64,000 nucleotides of DNA from Pengzhenrongella sicca (lineage in GTDB: Bacteria; Actinomycetota; Actinomycetes; Actinomycetales; Cellulomonadaceae): positions 2,046,001 through 2,110,000 of the forward strand of contig NZ_CP071868.1 of assembly GCF_017569225.1 (NCBI RefSeq). The letters run 5' to 3'. A model generated the notes under the pieces. It made no database searches, was not told the origin of the DNA, and saw only the letters and a list, made by a program, of their open reading frames with translations. Position 1 is the first letter of the stretch. Each line of letters starts with the position of its first letter. A program made the translations under genes and the position numbers. Shown here piece after piece: positions 24,335-37,049 of the stretch.

Positions 24335-25348
24335 ATGGATGTCTCCCCGTTGGCTTGGCTGGTCTCGCTCGGCCTTGCCGTCGCGCTGCTGATCGTCGAC
24401 GTCGTCATCGTGGCCCGCCGCCCGCACGTGCCGGAGACCGCCGAGTGCCTGCGCTACCTCGCCGTGTACGTCGGGATGGCGCTGCTGTTCGGGCTCGGCG
24501 TCTGGGCGACCTCGGGCGCGCAGTTCGCGGGGGAGTTCTACGCGGGCTGGCTGACCGAGTACTCACTCTCGGTCGACAACCTCTTCGTCTTTCTGCTGAT
24601 CATGGGGAAGTTCCGCGTGCCGCGCCAGTTCCAGCAGTCGGCGCTGCTCGTGGGGATCATCCTGGCGCTCGTCTTTCGCGGGATCTTCATCGGCCTCGGC
24701 GCGGCCGCCATCAGCAACTTCAGCTGGGTGTTCTACCTGTTCGGGGCGTTCCTGGTGTGGACCGCGGTCAAGGTCGGCCGCAACGTCGAGTCGGAGGACG
24801 AGGAGTTCACGCCGCCGCTGGTCGTGCGCTGGCTCCAGCGCGCGCTGCCGTCGACGACCGAGTACCACGGCGTGCAGCTGACCGCGAAGATCGACGGCCG
24901 CCGGGTCATCACGCCGATGCTCATCGTGCTCGTAGCGCTCGGCGCGACCGACCTGCTGTTCGCGTTCGACTCGATCCCGGCGATCTTCGGCCTGACCAGC
25001 GAGCCGTACCTCATCCTGATGGCGAACCTCTTCGCGCTGATGGGCCTGCGCCAGCTGTACTTCCTGCTCGGCGGCCTGCTGTCGCGGCTCGTGTACCTGA
25101 ACATCGGGCTCGCGGTGCTGCTCGGCTTCATCGGCGTCAAGCTGCTGCTGCACGCGCTGCATGAGAACAAGCTGCCGTTCATCAACGGCGGCGAGCCGGT
25201 CGGCTGGGCGCCGGACCTGCCGATCGGGATCTCGCTCGGCGCGATCCTCGGGACCCTGGTCGTCACGGCCGTCGCGAGCATCCTGAAGTCCCGGCACGAC
25301 GACCGGGTCGCCGCGCGGTCGGCCGTTCAGTCGGTCCAGGGCCCGTAG
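24335..25348 (+). CDS. TerC/Alx family membrane protein
   Basis: Multi-pass membrane protein (about 9 spans), 337 aa, from the ATG at 24335 with GGAGGT 6 nt upstream. The family signature is EYSLSVDNLFVFLLIMGKF (about 69-87) and the repeat copy VALGATDLLFAFDSIPAIFG, each with a conserved Asp in the membrane. Family members are linked to tellurite resistance and to manganese export or metallation of secreted proteins. The last 22 nt overlap the convergent YciI gene. Confidence 0.9.
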   Translation: MDVSPLAWLVSLGLAVALLIVDVVIVARRPHVPETAECLRYLAVYVGMALLFGLGVWATSGAQFAGEFYAGWLTEYSLSVDNLFVFLLIMGKFRVPRQFQQSALLVGIILALVFRGIFIGLGAAAISNFSWVFYLFGAFLVWTAVKVGRNVESEDEEFTPPLVVRWLQRALPSTTEYHGVQLTAKIDGRRVITPMLIVLVALGATDLLFAFDSIPAIFGLTSEPYLILMANLFALMGLRQLYFLLGGLLSRLVYLNIGLAVLLGFIGVKLLLHALHENKLPFINGGEPVGWAPDLPIGISLGAILGTLVVTAVASILKSRHDDRVAARSAVQSVQGP

Positions 25349-25620
25349 ACCTGGGTCCACGCCCGCACCTCGCGGGCCGCGACCAGGCCCTCGCGCGCGA
25401 ACGGGTCCGCGTCGAGCACGGCGGCGACGGCCTCGGCCGACGCGGCGGCGACGATCAGCAGCGCGCCCGGCGTGCCGTCGTCGGCGTCTCCGAGCGGGCC
25501 CGACGCGAGCAGGGTGCCGGCCGCGTGCAGCTCGGCGAGGAACGCTCGGTGCTCGGGGCGCACCTCGTCCCGGCGGTTGGAGCGGGCGTCGTAGGTGTAG
25601 CGGACTGCGTAGACGGTCAT
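25327..25620 (-). CDS. YciI family protein
   Basis: Small soluble protein of the YCII (dimeric alpha-beta barrel) superfamily, 97 aa from the ATG at 25620. Typical features are the opening strand MTVYAVRYTYD, PEHRAFLAELHAAGTLLASGPL with the conserved His24, and DPFAREGLVAAREVRAWTQV near the end. Biochemical role not known for most members. The in-frame region upstream to 25782 is rejected because it is arginine/proline-rich and unrelated. It overlaps terC tail to tail by 22 nt. Confidence 0.87.
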   Translation of the reverse strand: MTVYAVRYTYDARSNRRDEVRPEHRAFLAELHAAGTLLASGPLGDADDGTPGALLIVAAASAEAVAAVLDADPFAREGLVAAREVRAWTQVYGPWTD

Positions 25621-25844
25621 CGCGCCATCCTGCCCCAGCGCGCCGGGGCTGGAGAGCGCACGTGGGTCTGTGGCGCGATCTAGGCCGCGGCGCGCGCCGA
25701 TGAGCACCCTTCGGCGCGGAGCATGGTGCGCGTGGGGCTCGAGTCGCCCCGATGTGCTGCAGCCTGGTCCCTCCAGTCCCACCGGTCACCTGCTCCGCGC
25801 GGACGGGGGAGGCGGCACCCGGATCCGCGGGAGAAGGTAGACGG

Positions 25845-27059
25845 ATGACTCCCGACCCCCAGCTTCCCGCCGCCACCGTCCCCGAGCCCACGCCCGCCGC
25901 GCCGCGTGCCGCCGCGCCCGTCCTCTCGGCGGAGCTGCTCGCGACCATCCGCTCGCGCGCCGCGGGCTACGACGCGACGAACACCTTCCCGCACGAGGAC
26001 CTGGCCGACCTCGTCGCCGTCGGCTACCTCAGGGCGTTCGTCCCGGTCAGCGCAGGCGGGCTCGGCCTGACCCTCCGCGACGTCGCGCGCGAGCAGGTCC
26101 GCCTCGGCGCGGCGGCGCCCGCGACGGCCCTCGCCGTGAACATGCACCTGGTCGTGACGGGCCTGGCCCAGGTCCTCGCCGACCGCGGCGACCACACCCT
26201 CGACCACATCACGGCCGAGGCCGCCCGCGGGGAGGTCTTCGCGTTCGGCAACTCCGAGGCGGGCAACGACCTGGTCATGTTCGACTCGCGCACGCGCGCG
26301 GAGCCGCAGTCCGACGGCGGGTACCGGTTCACGGGTACCAAGATCTTCACCTCGCTGTCGCCCGTGTGGACGCGCCTGGCCACGTTCGGCCGCGACGACT
26401 CCGACCCCGACGTGCCCCTGCTCGTGCACGCGGTGATCCGCCGCGACGCGGGCGGCATCGAGGTGCGCGACGACTGGGACACGCTCGGTATGCGCGCGAC
26501 CCAGAGCGGCACCACCGTGCTCGACGGCGTCCTCGCGCCGCGGGAAGCGGTGCACCGCACGCTCCCCGTGGGCCCGAGCGCCGACCCGTTCATCTTCGCG
26601 CTCTTCGCGACCTTCGAGATCCTGCTCGCGGCGGTCTACACCGGGATCGGGCGCCGCGCGGTCGAGCTCGCGGTGGCCTCCGCGCACCGGCGCACGTCGA
26701 TGAAGAACGAGGGCCGGACGTACGCGCAGGACCCGGACATCCGCTGGAAGATTGCCGCCGCCGCGATCGCGCAGGACGGCATCGAGCCCCAGGTGGGCGC
26801 CCTCGCACGCGACGTCGACGAGCTGGCCGACCACGGCTCCCTCTGGTTCGCCAAGCTCGTCGGGCTCAAGGTGCGCGCGGTCGAGAACGCGCGGTTCGTC
26901 GTCGACCAGGCGCTGCGCGTGTCGGGCGGGTCGTCGTACTTCACGGGCGGCGAGCTCGGCCGCCTGTACCGGGACGTGCTTGCGGGGATCTTCCACCCCT
27001 CGGACGAGGAGTCGGCCCACGCAACGGTAGCCCGCGCCCACCTAGGCCCCCTCACCTGA
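25845..27059 (+). CDS. acyl-CoA dehydrogenase family flavoprotein
   Basis: The 404-aa enzyme has the ACAD fold: N-terminal helical domain (LADLVAVGYLRAFVPVSAGGLGL, about 47-70), middle beta domain with GGYRFTGTKIFTSLSPV and DWDTLGMRATQSGTTVLDGV, and C-terminal helices with FVVDQALRVSGGSSYF and the C-terminal GIFHPSDEESAH. The usual active-site Glu cannot be placed by eye, and the sequence resembles the DszC/SfnB-like monooxygenase side of the superfamily, so oxidation of a non-acyl-CoA substrate is possible. The ATG at 25845 has GAAGG 7 nt upstream. Stands alone, followed by a large hairpin. Confidence 0.82.
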   Translation: MTPDPQLPAATVPEPTPAAPRAAAPVLSAELLATIRSRAAGYDATNTFPHEDLADLVAVGYLRAFVPVSAGGLGLTLRDVAREQVRLGAAAPATALAVNMHLVVTGLAQVLADRGDHTLDHITAEAARGEVFAFGNSEAGNDLVMFDSRTRAEPQSDGGYRFTGTKIFTSLSPVWTRLATFGRDDSDPDVPLLVHAVIRRDAGGIEVRDDWDTLGMRATQSGTTVLDGVLAPREAVHRTLPVGPSADPFIFALFATFEILLAAVYTGIGRRAVELAVASAHRRTSMKNEGRTYAQDPDIRWKIAAAAIAQDGIEPQVGALARDVDELADHGSLWFAKLVGLKVRAVENARFVVDQALRVSGGSSYFTGGELGRLYRDVLAGIFHPSDEESAHATVARAHLGPLT

Positions 27060-27076
27060 GCACCTGAGCACCTGAG
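27053..27076. repeat. three tandem copies of CACCTGAG across a stop codon
   Basis: Perfect 8-bp tandem repeats (27053-27060, 27061-27068, 27069-27076). The first copy contains the TGA of the acyl-CoA dehydrogenase gene. Confidence 0.85.
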
Positions 27077-27129
27077 CCGGTTTTCAGGGGATCCTGTGCG
27101 TCAGACGCACCGGATCCCCTGAAAACCGG
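27077..27129. terminator. very long hairpin between converging genes
   Basis: An 18-bp perfect stem (27077-27094, CCGGTTTTCAGGGGATCC, against 27112-27129) encloses a nested GTGCGTC/GACGCAC pairing. The TTTT/AAAA blocks in the stem could work as terminator tracts in either direction. Confidence 0.75.
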
Positions 27130-27172
27130 GTGGGGGGTGGGCTGTCGGGAGCGGGGTGGCGCGGGAGGGGGG

Positions 27173-27841
27173 TTACCAGCCGCGGGTGCGCCATTGCGCT
27201 AGGTGGGGGCGGTCCGTTTCTAGGGTTGTGTCGGGGCCGTGGCCCGGGTAGACCCAAGTCGCGTCGTCGAAGCGGTCGAAGAGCCGCGTTATGACGTCGT
27301 CGAGCAGGCTCGCGAATCGCGTCGGGTCGTGGTCGGTGTTGCCGACGCCGCCGGGGAACAGCGAGTCGCCGGTGAACAGGTGCGCGCGCCCGTCCGGCTC
27401 CCGGTACGCCAGCGCGACGGAGCCCGGCGTGTGCCCGCGCAGGCCGATGACCTCGAGCCGGAGCTCGCCGACGGCGAGCACGTCGCCGTCGTGCAGCAGG
27501 CGCGTCGTCGGGACGTCGATGCCCGCCGCGTCGTCGGCCCCGGCGGCGGTGTCCGCACCCGTCGCCGCCACGACCGCGCGCAGCGCCCGCTGGTGGTCCG
27601 CGTGCCGGTGCGTCGTCAGGACGACGTCGAGGCGGCCGGCCGGCGAGCCCGCGCGGACCAAGGCGGCGAGCGCCGGGGCGTCGTCGGCGGCGTCGATGAG
27701 CAGCTGCGCGCCGCTCGCGCGGCACGTCAGGAGGTAGGCGTTGTTGCCGAGCGGGCCGACGCAGACCTTGCGGACGACGACGTCGGCCAGCTCGCGCACC
27801 GCAGCCGGCCCGCCGCGTACGACGTCACCGGTGTAGGTCAT
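27173..27841 (-). CDS. metallo-beta-lactamase fold hydrolase (glyoxalase II-like)
   Basis: Binuclear metal hydrolase, 222 aa. The metal site THRHADH (77-83) gives H78, H80, D82 and H83; further ligands are His in LRGHTPGS, Asp in FTGDSLFPGG and His in YPGHGPDT. It matches the hydroxyacylglutathione-hydrolase-like branch, although actinobacteria use mycothiol, so the thiol partner is unknown. The stop lies 44 nt beyond the 27129 hairpin end and the start overlaps the GH15 gene by 17 nt, so the two form an operon. Confidence 0.88.
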   Translation of the reverse strand: MTYTGDVVRGGPAAVRELADVVVRKVCVGPLGNNAYLLTCRASGAQLLIDAADDAPALAALVRAGSPAGRLDVVLTTHRHADHQRALRAVVAATGADTAAGADDAAGIDVPTTRLLHDGDVLAVGELRLEVIGLRGHTPGSVALAYREPDGRAHLFTGDSLFPGGVGNTDHDPTRFASLLDDVITRLFDRFDDATWVYPGHGPDTTLETDRPHLAQWRTRGW

Positions 27842-29699
27842 GGGCCGCCCGCCGCATCCGGTCGGCGTGCACCGGGGTCATCGGCGTCGTCGGGTCGATG
27901 CCGTGCGCGGCGTCGTTGTGGCTGTGCACCGCGCGCACGAGCGCGAGGTGGGACAGGGCCTGCGGGAAGTTGCCGACCATCCGCGCGCCGTCGACGTCGT
28001 ACTCCTCGGACAGGAGGCCGACGTCGTTGACGAGCCCGGTCAGCCGGTCCAGCAGGCGCGCCGACTCCGCGACGTCGCCGGTGCGCGCGACCGCGTCGGC
28101 GAGCCAGAAGCTGCAGGCGAGGAACGGGTGCTCGCTGCCGGCCAGGCCGTCGTCGGTCTTCTCGGTGCGATACCGGCGCAGCAGGCCGTCGCCGACCTCG
28201 AGCTCGGCGCGGATCGCCGCGAGCGTGCCGAGGAAGCGCGGGTCGGTCGCGGGCAGAAACCCCACCTGCACGATCTGCAGGAGCGAGGCGTCCGTGTGCG
28301 TCGCGCCGTAGTACTGGACGAACGTGCCGCGCTCGGCGTCGAAGCCGTTCGCCAGCACGTCGGCGCGGATCTCGGCGCGCACGGCGCGCCAGCGCTCGAG
28401 CGGGCCGGACAGCCCGTGCTCCTCGATCGCGCGGACGGCGCGGTCGAGCGCCGCCCACGCCATCACCTTCGAGTGCGTGAAGTGCCGCGCGTCGCCGCGG
28501 ACCTCCCAGATGCCGCGGTCCGGCTCGCGCCACCGCAGCTCGAGGTCGGCGACGAGCGTGCGCTCGAGCGACCAGCTGTCGGGCGTGTCCGCGAGGCCGG
28601 CGTGCCGGGCCATGTGCAGCGCGCTCATCACCTCGCCGAGCACGTCGTTCTGGATCTGGTCGACGGCGGCGTTCCCGATCCGGACCGGGCGGGATCCCGC
28701 GTAGCCCGGCAGGTGGTCGAGCTCGCGCTCGGGCAGGTCCCGGCGCCCGTCGGCGCCGTACATGATCTGCAGGTCCTGCGGGCTGCCGGCGACGGCGCGC
28801 AGCAGCCAGTCGCGCCACTCGGTCGCCTCCTCGCGGTAGCCGAACTCGAGGAACGCCTCGAGCGTCATCGCGGCGTCGCGCAGCCAGCAGTACCGGTAGT
28901 CCCAGTTGCGTTCGCCGCCGGGCTGCTCGGGCAGCGACGTCGTCGGCGCCGCGACGATGCCGCCCGTCTCTGCGTCGGTGAGCATCCGCAGCACGAGCAG
29001 CGAGCGGACGACGGCGTCGCGGTAGTCCCCGTAGTACGCGCAGCTGCGGGCCCACTCGCCCCAGCGGGCGCGGGTCGCGTCGAGCCGCGCGGTGATGGAC
29101 AGGCGCTCCGGCACGGGCAGCCAGGAGTGCGACCAGGTGGCGGCGAACTCGACGAACTCTCCGGCGGACAGGTCGAACAGGTCGGTGTGCCGGTGGTCGA
29201 CGGCGGTCGGGAGGCGGTCGCCGCGCAGCAGCAGCGAGTCGGGGCCGGCGATCGCGCGGATCGAGTCGAACCCCTGCGGGTCGGTGACGTGGTGCACCCA
29301 CGGCTCGAACGCGCCGTACCCGAACCGCACGATCCACTCGTGCTCGACCGTGACCGTCCCGCTGGTCACCTCGAGGCGGCGCACGAGGTCGGCGCGGCCG
29401 TCCCCGAGCGGCATCGCCTCGAGCATCACGGCGGTCCCGGTGGCCGCGACGTACGTGGTCTCGAGCACGAACGAGTCGTCGAGGTACCGGCGCGTGATCG
29501 AGATCGGGTCGCGCACCGTGAGCAGCCAGCGGCCGTGTTCGGGCCCGCCCAGCAGCGCCGCGAAGCACGCGGGCGAGTCGAACCGCGGCAGGCACAGCCA
29601 GTCGACCGAGCCGGCGCGGGAGACCAGCGCGGCGGTCTGCCCGTCGCCCAGGACGGCGTAGTCCTCGATGGGCGTCGACGCGGGGGTGGTGGGAGGCAC
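27825..29699 (-). CDS. glycoside hydrolase family 15 protein (trehalase/glucoamylase-like)
   Basis: Alpha-glucan or trehalose hydrolase, 624 aa, cytosolic (no signal peptide). The N-terminal beta domain ([36 protein letters not shown], 11-46) is typical of bacterial GH15 trehalases. The catalytic (alpha/alpha)6 barrel contains [12 protein letters not shown] and, near the end, [10 protein letters not shown] with the catalytic-base region. Mycobacterial GH15 trehalases share this layout. The GTG at 29699 is divergent from uvrA. Substrate (trehalose versus other glucans) is inferred from family. Confidence 0.9.
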   Translation of the reverse strand: MPPTTPASTPIEDYAVLGDGQTAALVSRAGSVDWLCLPRFDSPACFAALLGGPEHGRWLLTVRDPISITRRYLDDSFVLETTYVAATGTAVMLEAMPLGDGRADLVRRLEVTSGTVTVEHEWIVRFGYGAFEPWVHHVTDPQGFDSIRAIAGPDSLLLRGDRLPTAVDHRHTDLFDLSAGEFVEFAATWSHSWLPVPERLSITARLDATRARWGEWARSCAYYGDYRDAVVRSLLVLRMLTDAETGGIVAAPTTSLPEQPGGERNWDYRYCWLRDAAMTLEAFLEFGYREEATEWRDWLLRAVAGSPQDLQIMYGADGRRDLPERELDHLPGYAGSRPVRIGNAAVDQIQNDVLGEVMSALHMARHAGLADTPDSWSLERTLVADLELRWREPDRGIWEVRGDARHFTHSKVMAWAALDRAVRAIEEHGLSGPLERWRAVRAEIRADVLANGFDAERGTFVQYYGATHTDASLLQIVQVGFLPATDPRFLGTLAAIRAELEVGDGLLRRYRTEKTDDGLAGSEHPFLACSFWLADAVARTGDVAESARLLDRLTGLVNDVGLLSEEYDVDGARMVGNFPQALSHLALVRAVHSHNDAAHGIDPTTPMTPVHADRMRRAAHDLHR

Positions 29700-29749
29700 C
29701 GGGCCAGTCTGCCTCCGCGCGCCCGGGTCGACACCCCGAGCCGCCCGTT

Positions 29750-29763
29750 CGAACAGGTGTGCG
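29750..29763 (+). promoter_or_regulatory. LexA (SOS) box upstream of uvrA
   Basis: CGAACAGGTGTGCG matches the Gram-positive SOS box CGAACRNRYGTTYG at 12 of 13 informative positions. It lies 32-45 nt before the uvrA start, over the -35 region of the leaderless promoter. Confidence 0.65.
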
Positions 29764-29781
29764 CTTGTGGGAAGTTCGCCG

Positions 29782-29787
29782 TACCAT
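29782..29787 (+). promoter_or_regulatory. leaderless -10 box of uvrA
   Basis: TACCAT, 7 nt before the GTG at 29795. The box includes the AT of an in-frame ATG at 29786, which argues that the GTG and not this ATG is the start. Confidence 0.6.
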
Positions 29788-29794
29788 GGTGGAC

Positions 29795-32776
<2,982 letters not shown>

Positions 32777-32798
32777 GCCGCCCGTAGCTGCGGCGGGG

Positions 32799-33317
32799 TC
32801 AGTGCTCGGTCACGAACCGGGTGGGTTCCAGCAGGACCGGGAAGTTGACGGACCGCGACAGGAAGCAGTGGTCGTGCGCGCGCTGGTGCACGGTGAGCAG
32901 CCGCGCGTCGGTCACGGCGCGGTCGTCGGCGGCGTCCGCGTCGTCTACCTCGGCGGCGGGCACCCGGACCGTCACGTGCGGGCGCATCACGACGTCGGTG
33001 AACTGACCGGCGCCCGCGGACTCGACCCGCATGGTGCCGACCGCGTCGTCGGAGTACCCGACCACCACGAGCCCGTCGTTCGCGGCCTGGTGCAGGAACC
33101 ACAGCATGTGGCATTCCGACAGCGCGGCGACGAACAGCTGCTCGGGGCTGTACCGGGAGGTGTCGCCGCGGAACGCCGGGTCGGCGGACCCCAGGATCAC
33201 GGGCCGGCCGGCGATCACCACCTCGTGATCGCGTCCGTAGGCCGTGTAGCTCGACGTTCCGGTGTCGCCGGCGCCGGTCCAGGTGACGTTGACGGTGTAC
33301 GAATGTAGGGCGCCCAT
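32799..33317 (-). CDS. OsmC/Ohr family peroxide-detoxifying protein
   Basis: Thiol-dependent peroxidase of the OsmC branch, 172 aa. The first reactive Cys lies in LSECHMLWFLH (C70) and the second in AHDHCFLSRSVNFPV, which is the usual two-cysteine arrangement. SRYSPEQLFVAAL is the family helix before the first Cys. The minus-strand ATG at 33317 is preceded at 6 nt by TAGCGT (complement of 33324-33329), a leaderless -10 box. Convergent with uvrA. Confidence 0.88.
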   Translation of the reverse strand: MGALHSYTVNVTWTGAGDTGTSSYTAYGRDHEVVIAGRPVILGSADPAFRGDTSRYSPEQLFVAALSECHMLWFLHQAANDGLVVVGYSDDAVGTMRVESAGAGQFTDVVMRPHVTVRVPAAEVDDADAADDRAVTDARLLTVHQRAHDHCFLSRSVNFPVLLEPTRFVTEH

Positions 33318-33364
33318 CCACGAACGCTATCGGGTCCGGGGCCTGCGCGCGGGAGGATGGCGGC

Positions 33365-33967
33365 ATGCCCCGCACCGTCGGCCCCGTCGTCCAGCCCGGC
33401 TCCCTGAGCGCCGGTCCCCAGCCCGAGCTCACGACCGCGGGCGGCCTGCTGCTGCGGCCGTGGCGCCCCGACGACGCCGACGACGTCGCCGCGGTGCTGA
33501 CCGCCTTCGCTGACCCGGAGATCCAGCGCTGGGGGGTGCGCCACATCGTGACGGCGGCGCAGGCGAACGCGTGGCTGCGCGGCTGGACTGCGGCGTGGAT
33601 CGCCGAGACCGATGCCTGCTGGGCGGTGGCGGGCGCCGACGGCGTCGTCGGCCGGGTCGCGCTGCGGCGCCTCGACCTCGCGGGCGGGATCGCGGAGCTG
33701 GCCTACTGGGTGCTGCCCGCCGCCCGCCGGCGGGGGGTCGCGAGCGACGCCGGGGCGGAGGCGAGCCGGTGGGCCGTCGAGGAGCTCGGCCTGCACCGGC
33801 TCGAGCTGTGCCACTCGGTGCACAACCCGGGGTCGTGCGCCGTGGCCCGCCGGCTCGGGTACGCGCTCGAGGGGACGCAGCGCGACGCGATGCTGCACGT
33901 CGACGGCTGGCACGACATGCACCTGCACGCGCTGCTCCGGGGGCGGGCCGTCGGAGGCACGAACTAG
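33365..33967 (+). CDS. GNAT acetyltransferase, RimJ/RimL type
   Basis: The 200-aa protein has the opening strand [23 protein letters not shown]. The acetyl-CoA motif is [19 protein letters not shown] (Q/RxxGxG variant), and the end [28 protein letters not shown] is typical of RimJ/RimL-like N-acetyltransferases that modify protein N-termini or small amines. The ATG at 33365 has GGAGGAT 6 nt upstream. The TAG stop is also the start of the uvrC -10 box. Substrate unknown. Confidence 0.87.
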   Translation: MPRTVGPVVQPGSLSAGPQPELTTAGGLLLRPWRPDDADDVAAVLTAFADPEIQRWGVRHIVTAAQANAWLRGWTAAWIAETDACWAVAGADGVVGRVALRRLDLAGGIAELAYWVLPAARRRGVASDAGAEASRWAVEELGLHRLELCHSVHNPGSCAVARRLGYALEGTQRDAMLHVDGWHDMHLHALLRGRAVGGTN

Positions 33968-33970
33968 GCT
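33965..33970 (+). promoter_or_regulatory. leaderless -10 box of uvrC, made from a stop codon
   Basis: TAGGCT is 7 nt before the uvrC ATG; its TAG is the stop codon of the upstream GNAT gene. Confidence 0.55.
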
Positions 33971-33977
33971 CGAACGC

Positions 33978-36104
33978 ATGGCCGATCCCGCGACGTACCG
34001 CCCCGCGCCGGGCCAGATCCCGGACTCCCCGGGGGTGTACCGCTTCCGCGACGAGCACGGCCGCGTGATCTACGTGGGCAAGGCGATCAGCCTGCGGTCG
34101 CGGCTCGCGAACTACTTCCAGGACCTGTCGTCGCTGCACCCGCGCACGCAGTCGATGGTGACGTCGGCGGCGTCGGTCGAGTGGACCGTCGTCGGGACAG
34201 AGGTCGAGGCGCTCGCGCTCGAGTACTCCTGGATCAAGGAGTACGACCCGCGGTTCAACGTCAAGTACCGCGACGACAAGTCCTACCCGTACCTCGCGGT
34301 CACCCTCGCCGACGCGTTCCCGCGCGTGCAGGTCATGCGCGGAGCCAAGCGCCCCGGCACGCGGTACTTCGGCCCGTACGCGCACGCATGGGCGATCCGC
34401 GAGACGGTCGACCTGCTGCTGCGGGTATTCCCCGTGCGCACGTGCTCGGCGGGCGTGTTCAAGCGCGCGGGCCAGCAGGGTCGGCCGTGCCTGCTCGGGT
34501 ACATCGAGAAGTGCTCGGCGCCGTGCGTCGGCCGGATCAGCCCCGACGACCACCACGCGCTGGCCGAGGACTTCTGCGCCTTCATGGCGGGGGACACCGC
34601 CAAGTTCACCAAGCGCCTGACGCAGCGCATGCGCGAGGCGGCCGAGATCCAGGACTACGAGCAGGCGGCTCGCCTGCGCGACGACATCGGCGCGCTCGAG
34701 CGGGCGACCGAGAAGAACGCGGTCGTGCTCCAGGACGGGACGGATGCCGACATCTTCGCCCTCGTCGGCGACGACCTCGAGGCCGCCATCCAGGTGTTCC
34801 ACGTGCGCGACGGCCGCATCCGCGGTCAGCGCGGCTGGATCGTCGAGAAGGTGGAGGACGTCACCGACGCCGAGCTGGTCGAGCACCTGCTCCAGCAGGT
34901 CTACGGAGCGGAGGCGACCGAGTTCCGGGGGACGGGGTCGCGCTCGCGCGGCGAGCCGGCGCCGGCCGTGCGCGCCGCGACGGGCGCCGTCCCGCGCGAG
35001 GTGCTGGTCCCCGTGCTGCCGCCCGACCCCGCCCAGGTCACCGCCTGGCTCACCGGCCTGCGCGGCAGCCACGTGGACGTGCGGGTCCCGCAGCGCGGCG
35101 ACAAGCGCGAGCTCGCCGAGACGGTCCGCCGCAACGCCGAGCACGCGCTCGTGCTGCACCGCACCCGGCGCGCCGGCGACCTCACGACGCGCAGCCAGGC
35201 GCTGCGCGAGATCCAGGAGGCGCTGGACCTGCCCACCGCGCCGCTGCGGATCGAGTGCTACGACATCTCGACGACGCAAGGTACCTATCAGATGGCTTCG
35301 ATGGTCGTGTTCGAGGACGGGCTGCCGCGCAAGAGCGAGTACCGCACGTTCGCCGTGCGCGGGCCCGACGGCGACGGCGCGCGCGACGACACCGCGGCGA
35401 TGTACGAGGTCATCACGCGCCGGTTCCGCCGCTACCTCGCCGAGCGGTCCCAGTCCGGCGAGGTCGAGCTCGAGACGGGCACCGACGAGGACGGCCGCGA
35501 CGCCGAGCGCGCTGGCGTCGTCAGCGGACCCGTCAGCGGCGAGGTCGGGCCCGAGGTCTCGGGCCGCCCGGCGCGGTTCGCGTACCCGCCGAACCTCGTC
35601 GTCGTCGACGGCGGGCCGCCGCAGGTCGCCGCCGCCGCGCGGGCGCTGGCCGACCTGGGCATTGACGACGTCGCGCTCAGCGGCCTCGCCAAGCGCCTCG
35701 AGGAGGTCTGGGTGCCGGGGGAGGACTACCCGGTCATCCTTGAGCGCAGCTCGGAGGGGCTGTACCTGCTCCAGCGCGTGCGCGACGAGGCGCACCGGTT
35801 CGCGATCACAGCGCACCGCAAGCGCCGCGGCAAGGGCATGACGGTGTCCGTGCTCGACGACGTCCCGGGCCTCGGGCCCGCGCGGTCCCGCTCGCTGCTC
35901 ACGCACTTCGGGTCGGTCAAGCGGCTGCGCGCGGCGTCCGTCGAGGAGATCGCGTCGGTGCCGGGGATGGGGGAGCGCACGGCCGCCGCCGTCGTCGCGG
36001 CGCTGGCGGCCCCGGCGGCGACCGGCGCGCCCGCCCCGCCGGCCCCGACCGGCGCCGCCGGCGCGCCCGCCCCGACCGGCACGACTGGCATGCTGGGGTC
36101 ATGA
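33978..36104 (+). CDS. uvrC: excinuclease ABC subunit C
   Basis: Dual-incision nuclease of nucleotide excision repair, 708 aa. The GIY-YIG nuclease is at the N-terminus ([19 protein letters not shown], 16-34); the UvrB-binding UVR motif follows in the middle ([19 protein letters not shown]); the RNase H-like second nuclease has [18 protein letters not shown] and the [18 protein letters not shown] helix-hairpin-helix. The tail after the last HhH is a Pro/Ala repeat ([14 protein letters not shown]). The start is set by the leaderless -10 box. rapZ overlaps its end by 4 nt. Confidence 0.98.
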   Translation: MADPATYRPAPGQIPDSPGVYRFRDEHGRVIYVGKAISLRSRLANYFQDLSSLHPRTQSMVTSAASVEWTVVGTEVEALALEYSWIKEYDPRFNVKYRDDKSYPYLAVTLADAFPRVQVMRGAKRPGTRYFGPYAHAWAIRETVDLLLRVFPVRTCSAGVFKRAGQQGRPCLLGYIEKCSAPCVGRISPDDHHALAEDFCAFMAGDTAKFTKRLTQRMREAAEIQDYEQAARLRDDIGALERATEKNAVVLQDGTDADIFALVGDDLEAAIQVFHVRDGRIRGQRGWIVEKVEDVTDAELVEHLLQQVYGAEATEFRGTGSRSRGEPAPAVRAATGAVPREVLVPVLPPDPAQVTAWLTGLRGSHVDVRVPQRGDKRELAETVRRNAEHALVLHRTRRAGDLTTRSQALREIQEALDLPTAPLRIECYDISTTQGTYQMASMVVFEDGLPRKSEYRTFAVRGPDGDGARDDTAAMYEVITRRFRRYLAERSQSGEVELETGTDEDGRDAERAGVVSGPVSGEVGPEVSGRPARFAYPPNLVVVDGGPPQVAAAARALADLGIDDVALSGLAKRLEEVWVPGEDYPVILERSSEGLYLLQRVRDEAHRFAITAHRKRRGKGMTVSVLDDVPGLGPARSRSLLTHFGSVKRLRAASVEEIASVPGMGERTAAAVVAALAAPAATGAPAPPAPTGAAGAPAPTGTTGMLGS

Positions 36105-37045
36105 CCGGCGAACCCGACCCGATCACGGTCCCCAGCGGCATCCCCGCGCTCGAGGCAGTGACCCCCGCACCGCGGCTCAGCACCGCGCAGGTGCTGATCA
36201 TCACCGGCATGTCCGGCGCCGGCCGCACCCGCGCGGCGGCGGTGCTCGAGGACCTCGACTGGTACGTCGTCGACAACCTGCCCGCGCAGATGCTGTCGCA
36301 CCTGGTCGGCATGATGAACCGGGGCGCCCCCGGCGAGGGCGTGCAGCGGCTCGCCGCAGTCGTCGACGCCCGCGGCCGCGAGTTCTTCGTCGACCTCGCG
36401 CAGGTGCTCGCGACGCTGCGCGAGTCCGGCATCGACTACCACATCCTCTTCCTCGACGCGTCCGACGAGGTGCTCGTGCGCCGCTATGAGCAGGTGCGGC
36501 GCCCGCACCCGCTGCAGGGCCGCGGCCGGATCCTCGACGGCATCGAGGCCGAGCGCACGCTCCTGTCCGACCTGCGCGAGCGCGCCGACGTGCTCATCGA
36601 CACCTCCGAGCTCAACGTGCACGACCTCGCGCGCGAGGTCCGCAAGGCGGTCTCGGGCACGGCCGACGACGTGCTGCGCATCAACGTCCTGTCCTTCGGG
36701 TTCAAGTACGGCATCCCGCTGGACGCCGACCACGTCGTCGACGTGCGCTTCCTCGCCAACCCGTACTGGGTCACCGAGCTGCGGCACTTGACGGGCCGCG
36801 ACGCGCCCGTGCGGGACTACGTGCTCGGCCTACCCGGCGCCCGCGTGTTCATCGAGCGGTACGTCGCGGCGCTCGAGCCCGTGCTCGCGGGCTACCTCAA
36901 GGAGGAGAAGCGATACGTGACCATCGCGGTCGGCTGCACGGGCGGCAAGCACCGATCGGTCGCCGTCAGCGACGCGATCGCGAGCGAGCTGAGGGCGGGC
37001 GGCCAGCAGGTCACCGTGGCGGCGCGCGACCTCGGCAAGGAGTAG
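36101..37045 (+). CDS. rapZ: RNase adapter protein RapZ
   Basis: Nucleotide-binding protein of the RapZ/YvcJ family, 314 aa. The P-loop GMSGAGRT (36-43) has Arg instead of Lys, as is usual for actinobacterial members. Other markers are [64 protein letters not shown] and [13 protein letters not shown] at the C-terminal sensor domain. In Gammaproteobacteria RapZ controls GlmS through small RNAs; in actinobacteria its role is less clear. It is coupled to uvrC through ATGA and lies 4 nt before yvcK. Confidence 0.96.
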   Translation: MTGEPDPITVPSGIPALEAVTPAPRLSTAQVLIITGMSGAGRTRAAAVLEDLDWYVVDNLPAQMLSHLVGMMNRGAPGEGVQRLAAVVDARGREFFVDLAQVLATLRESGIDYHILFLDASDEVLVRRYEQVRRPHPLQGRGRILDGIEAERTLLSDLRERADVLIDTSELNVHDLAREVRKAVSGTADDVLRINVLSFGFKYGIPLDADHVVDVRFLANPYWVTELRHLTGRDAPVRDYVLGLPGARVFIERYVAALEPVLAGYLKEEKRYVTIAVGCTGGKHRSVAVSDAIASELRAGGQQVTVAARDLGKE

Positions 37046-37049
37046 CCCG

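Noticed and set aside
25680-25844. SAM- or other riboswitch before the acyl-CoA dehydrogenase gene
   Set aside because: No conserved riboswitch core could be found by eye; the segment is just GC-rich with small dyads.
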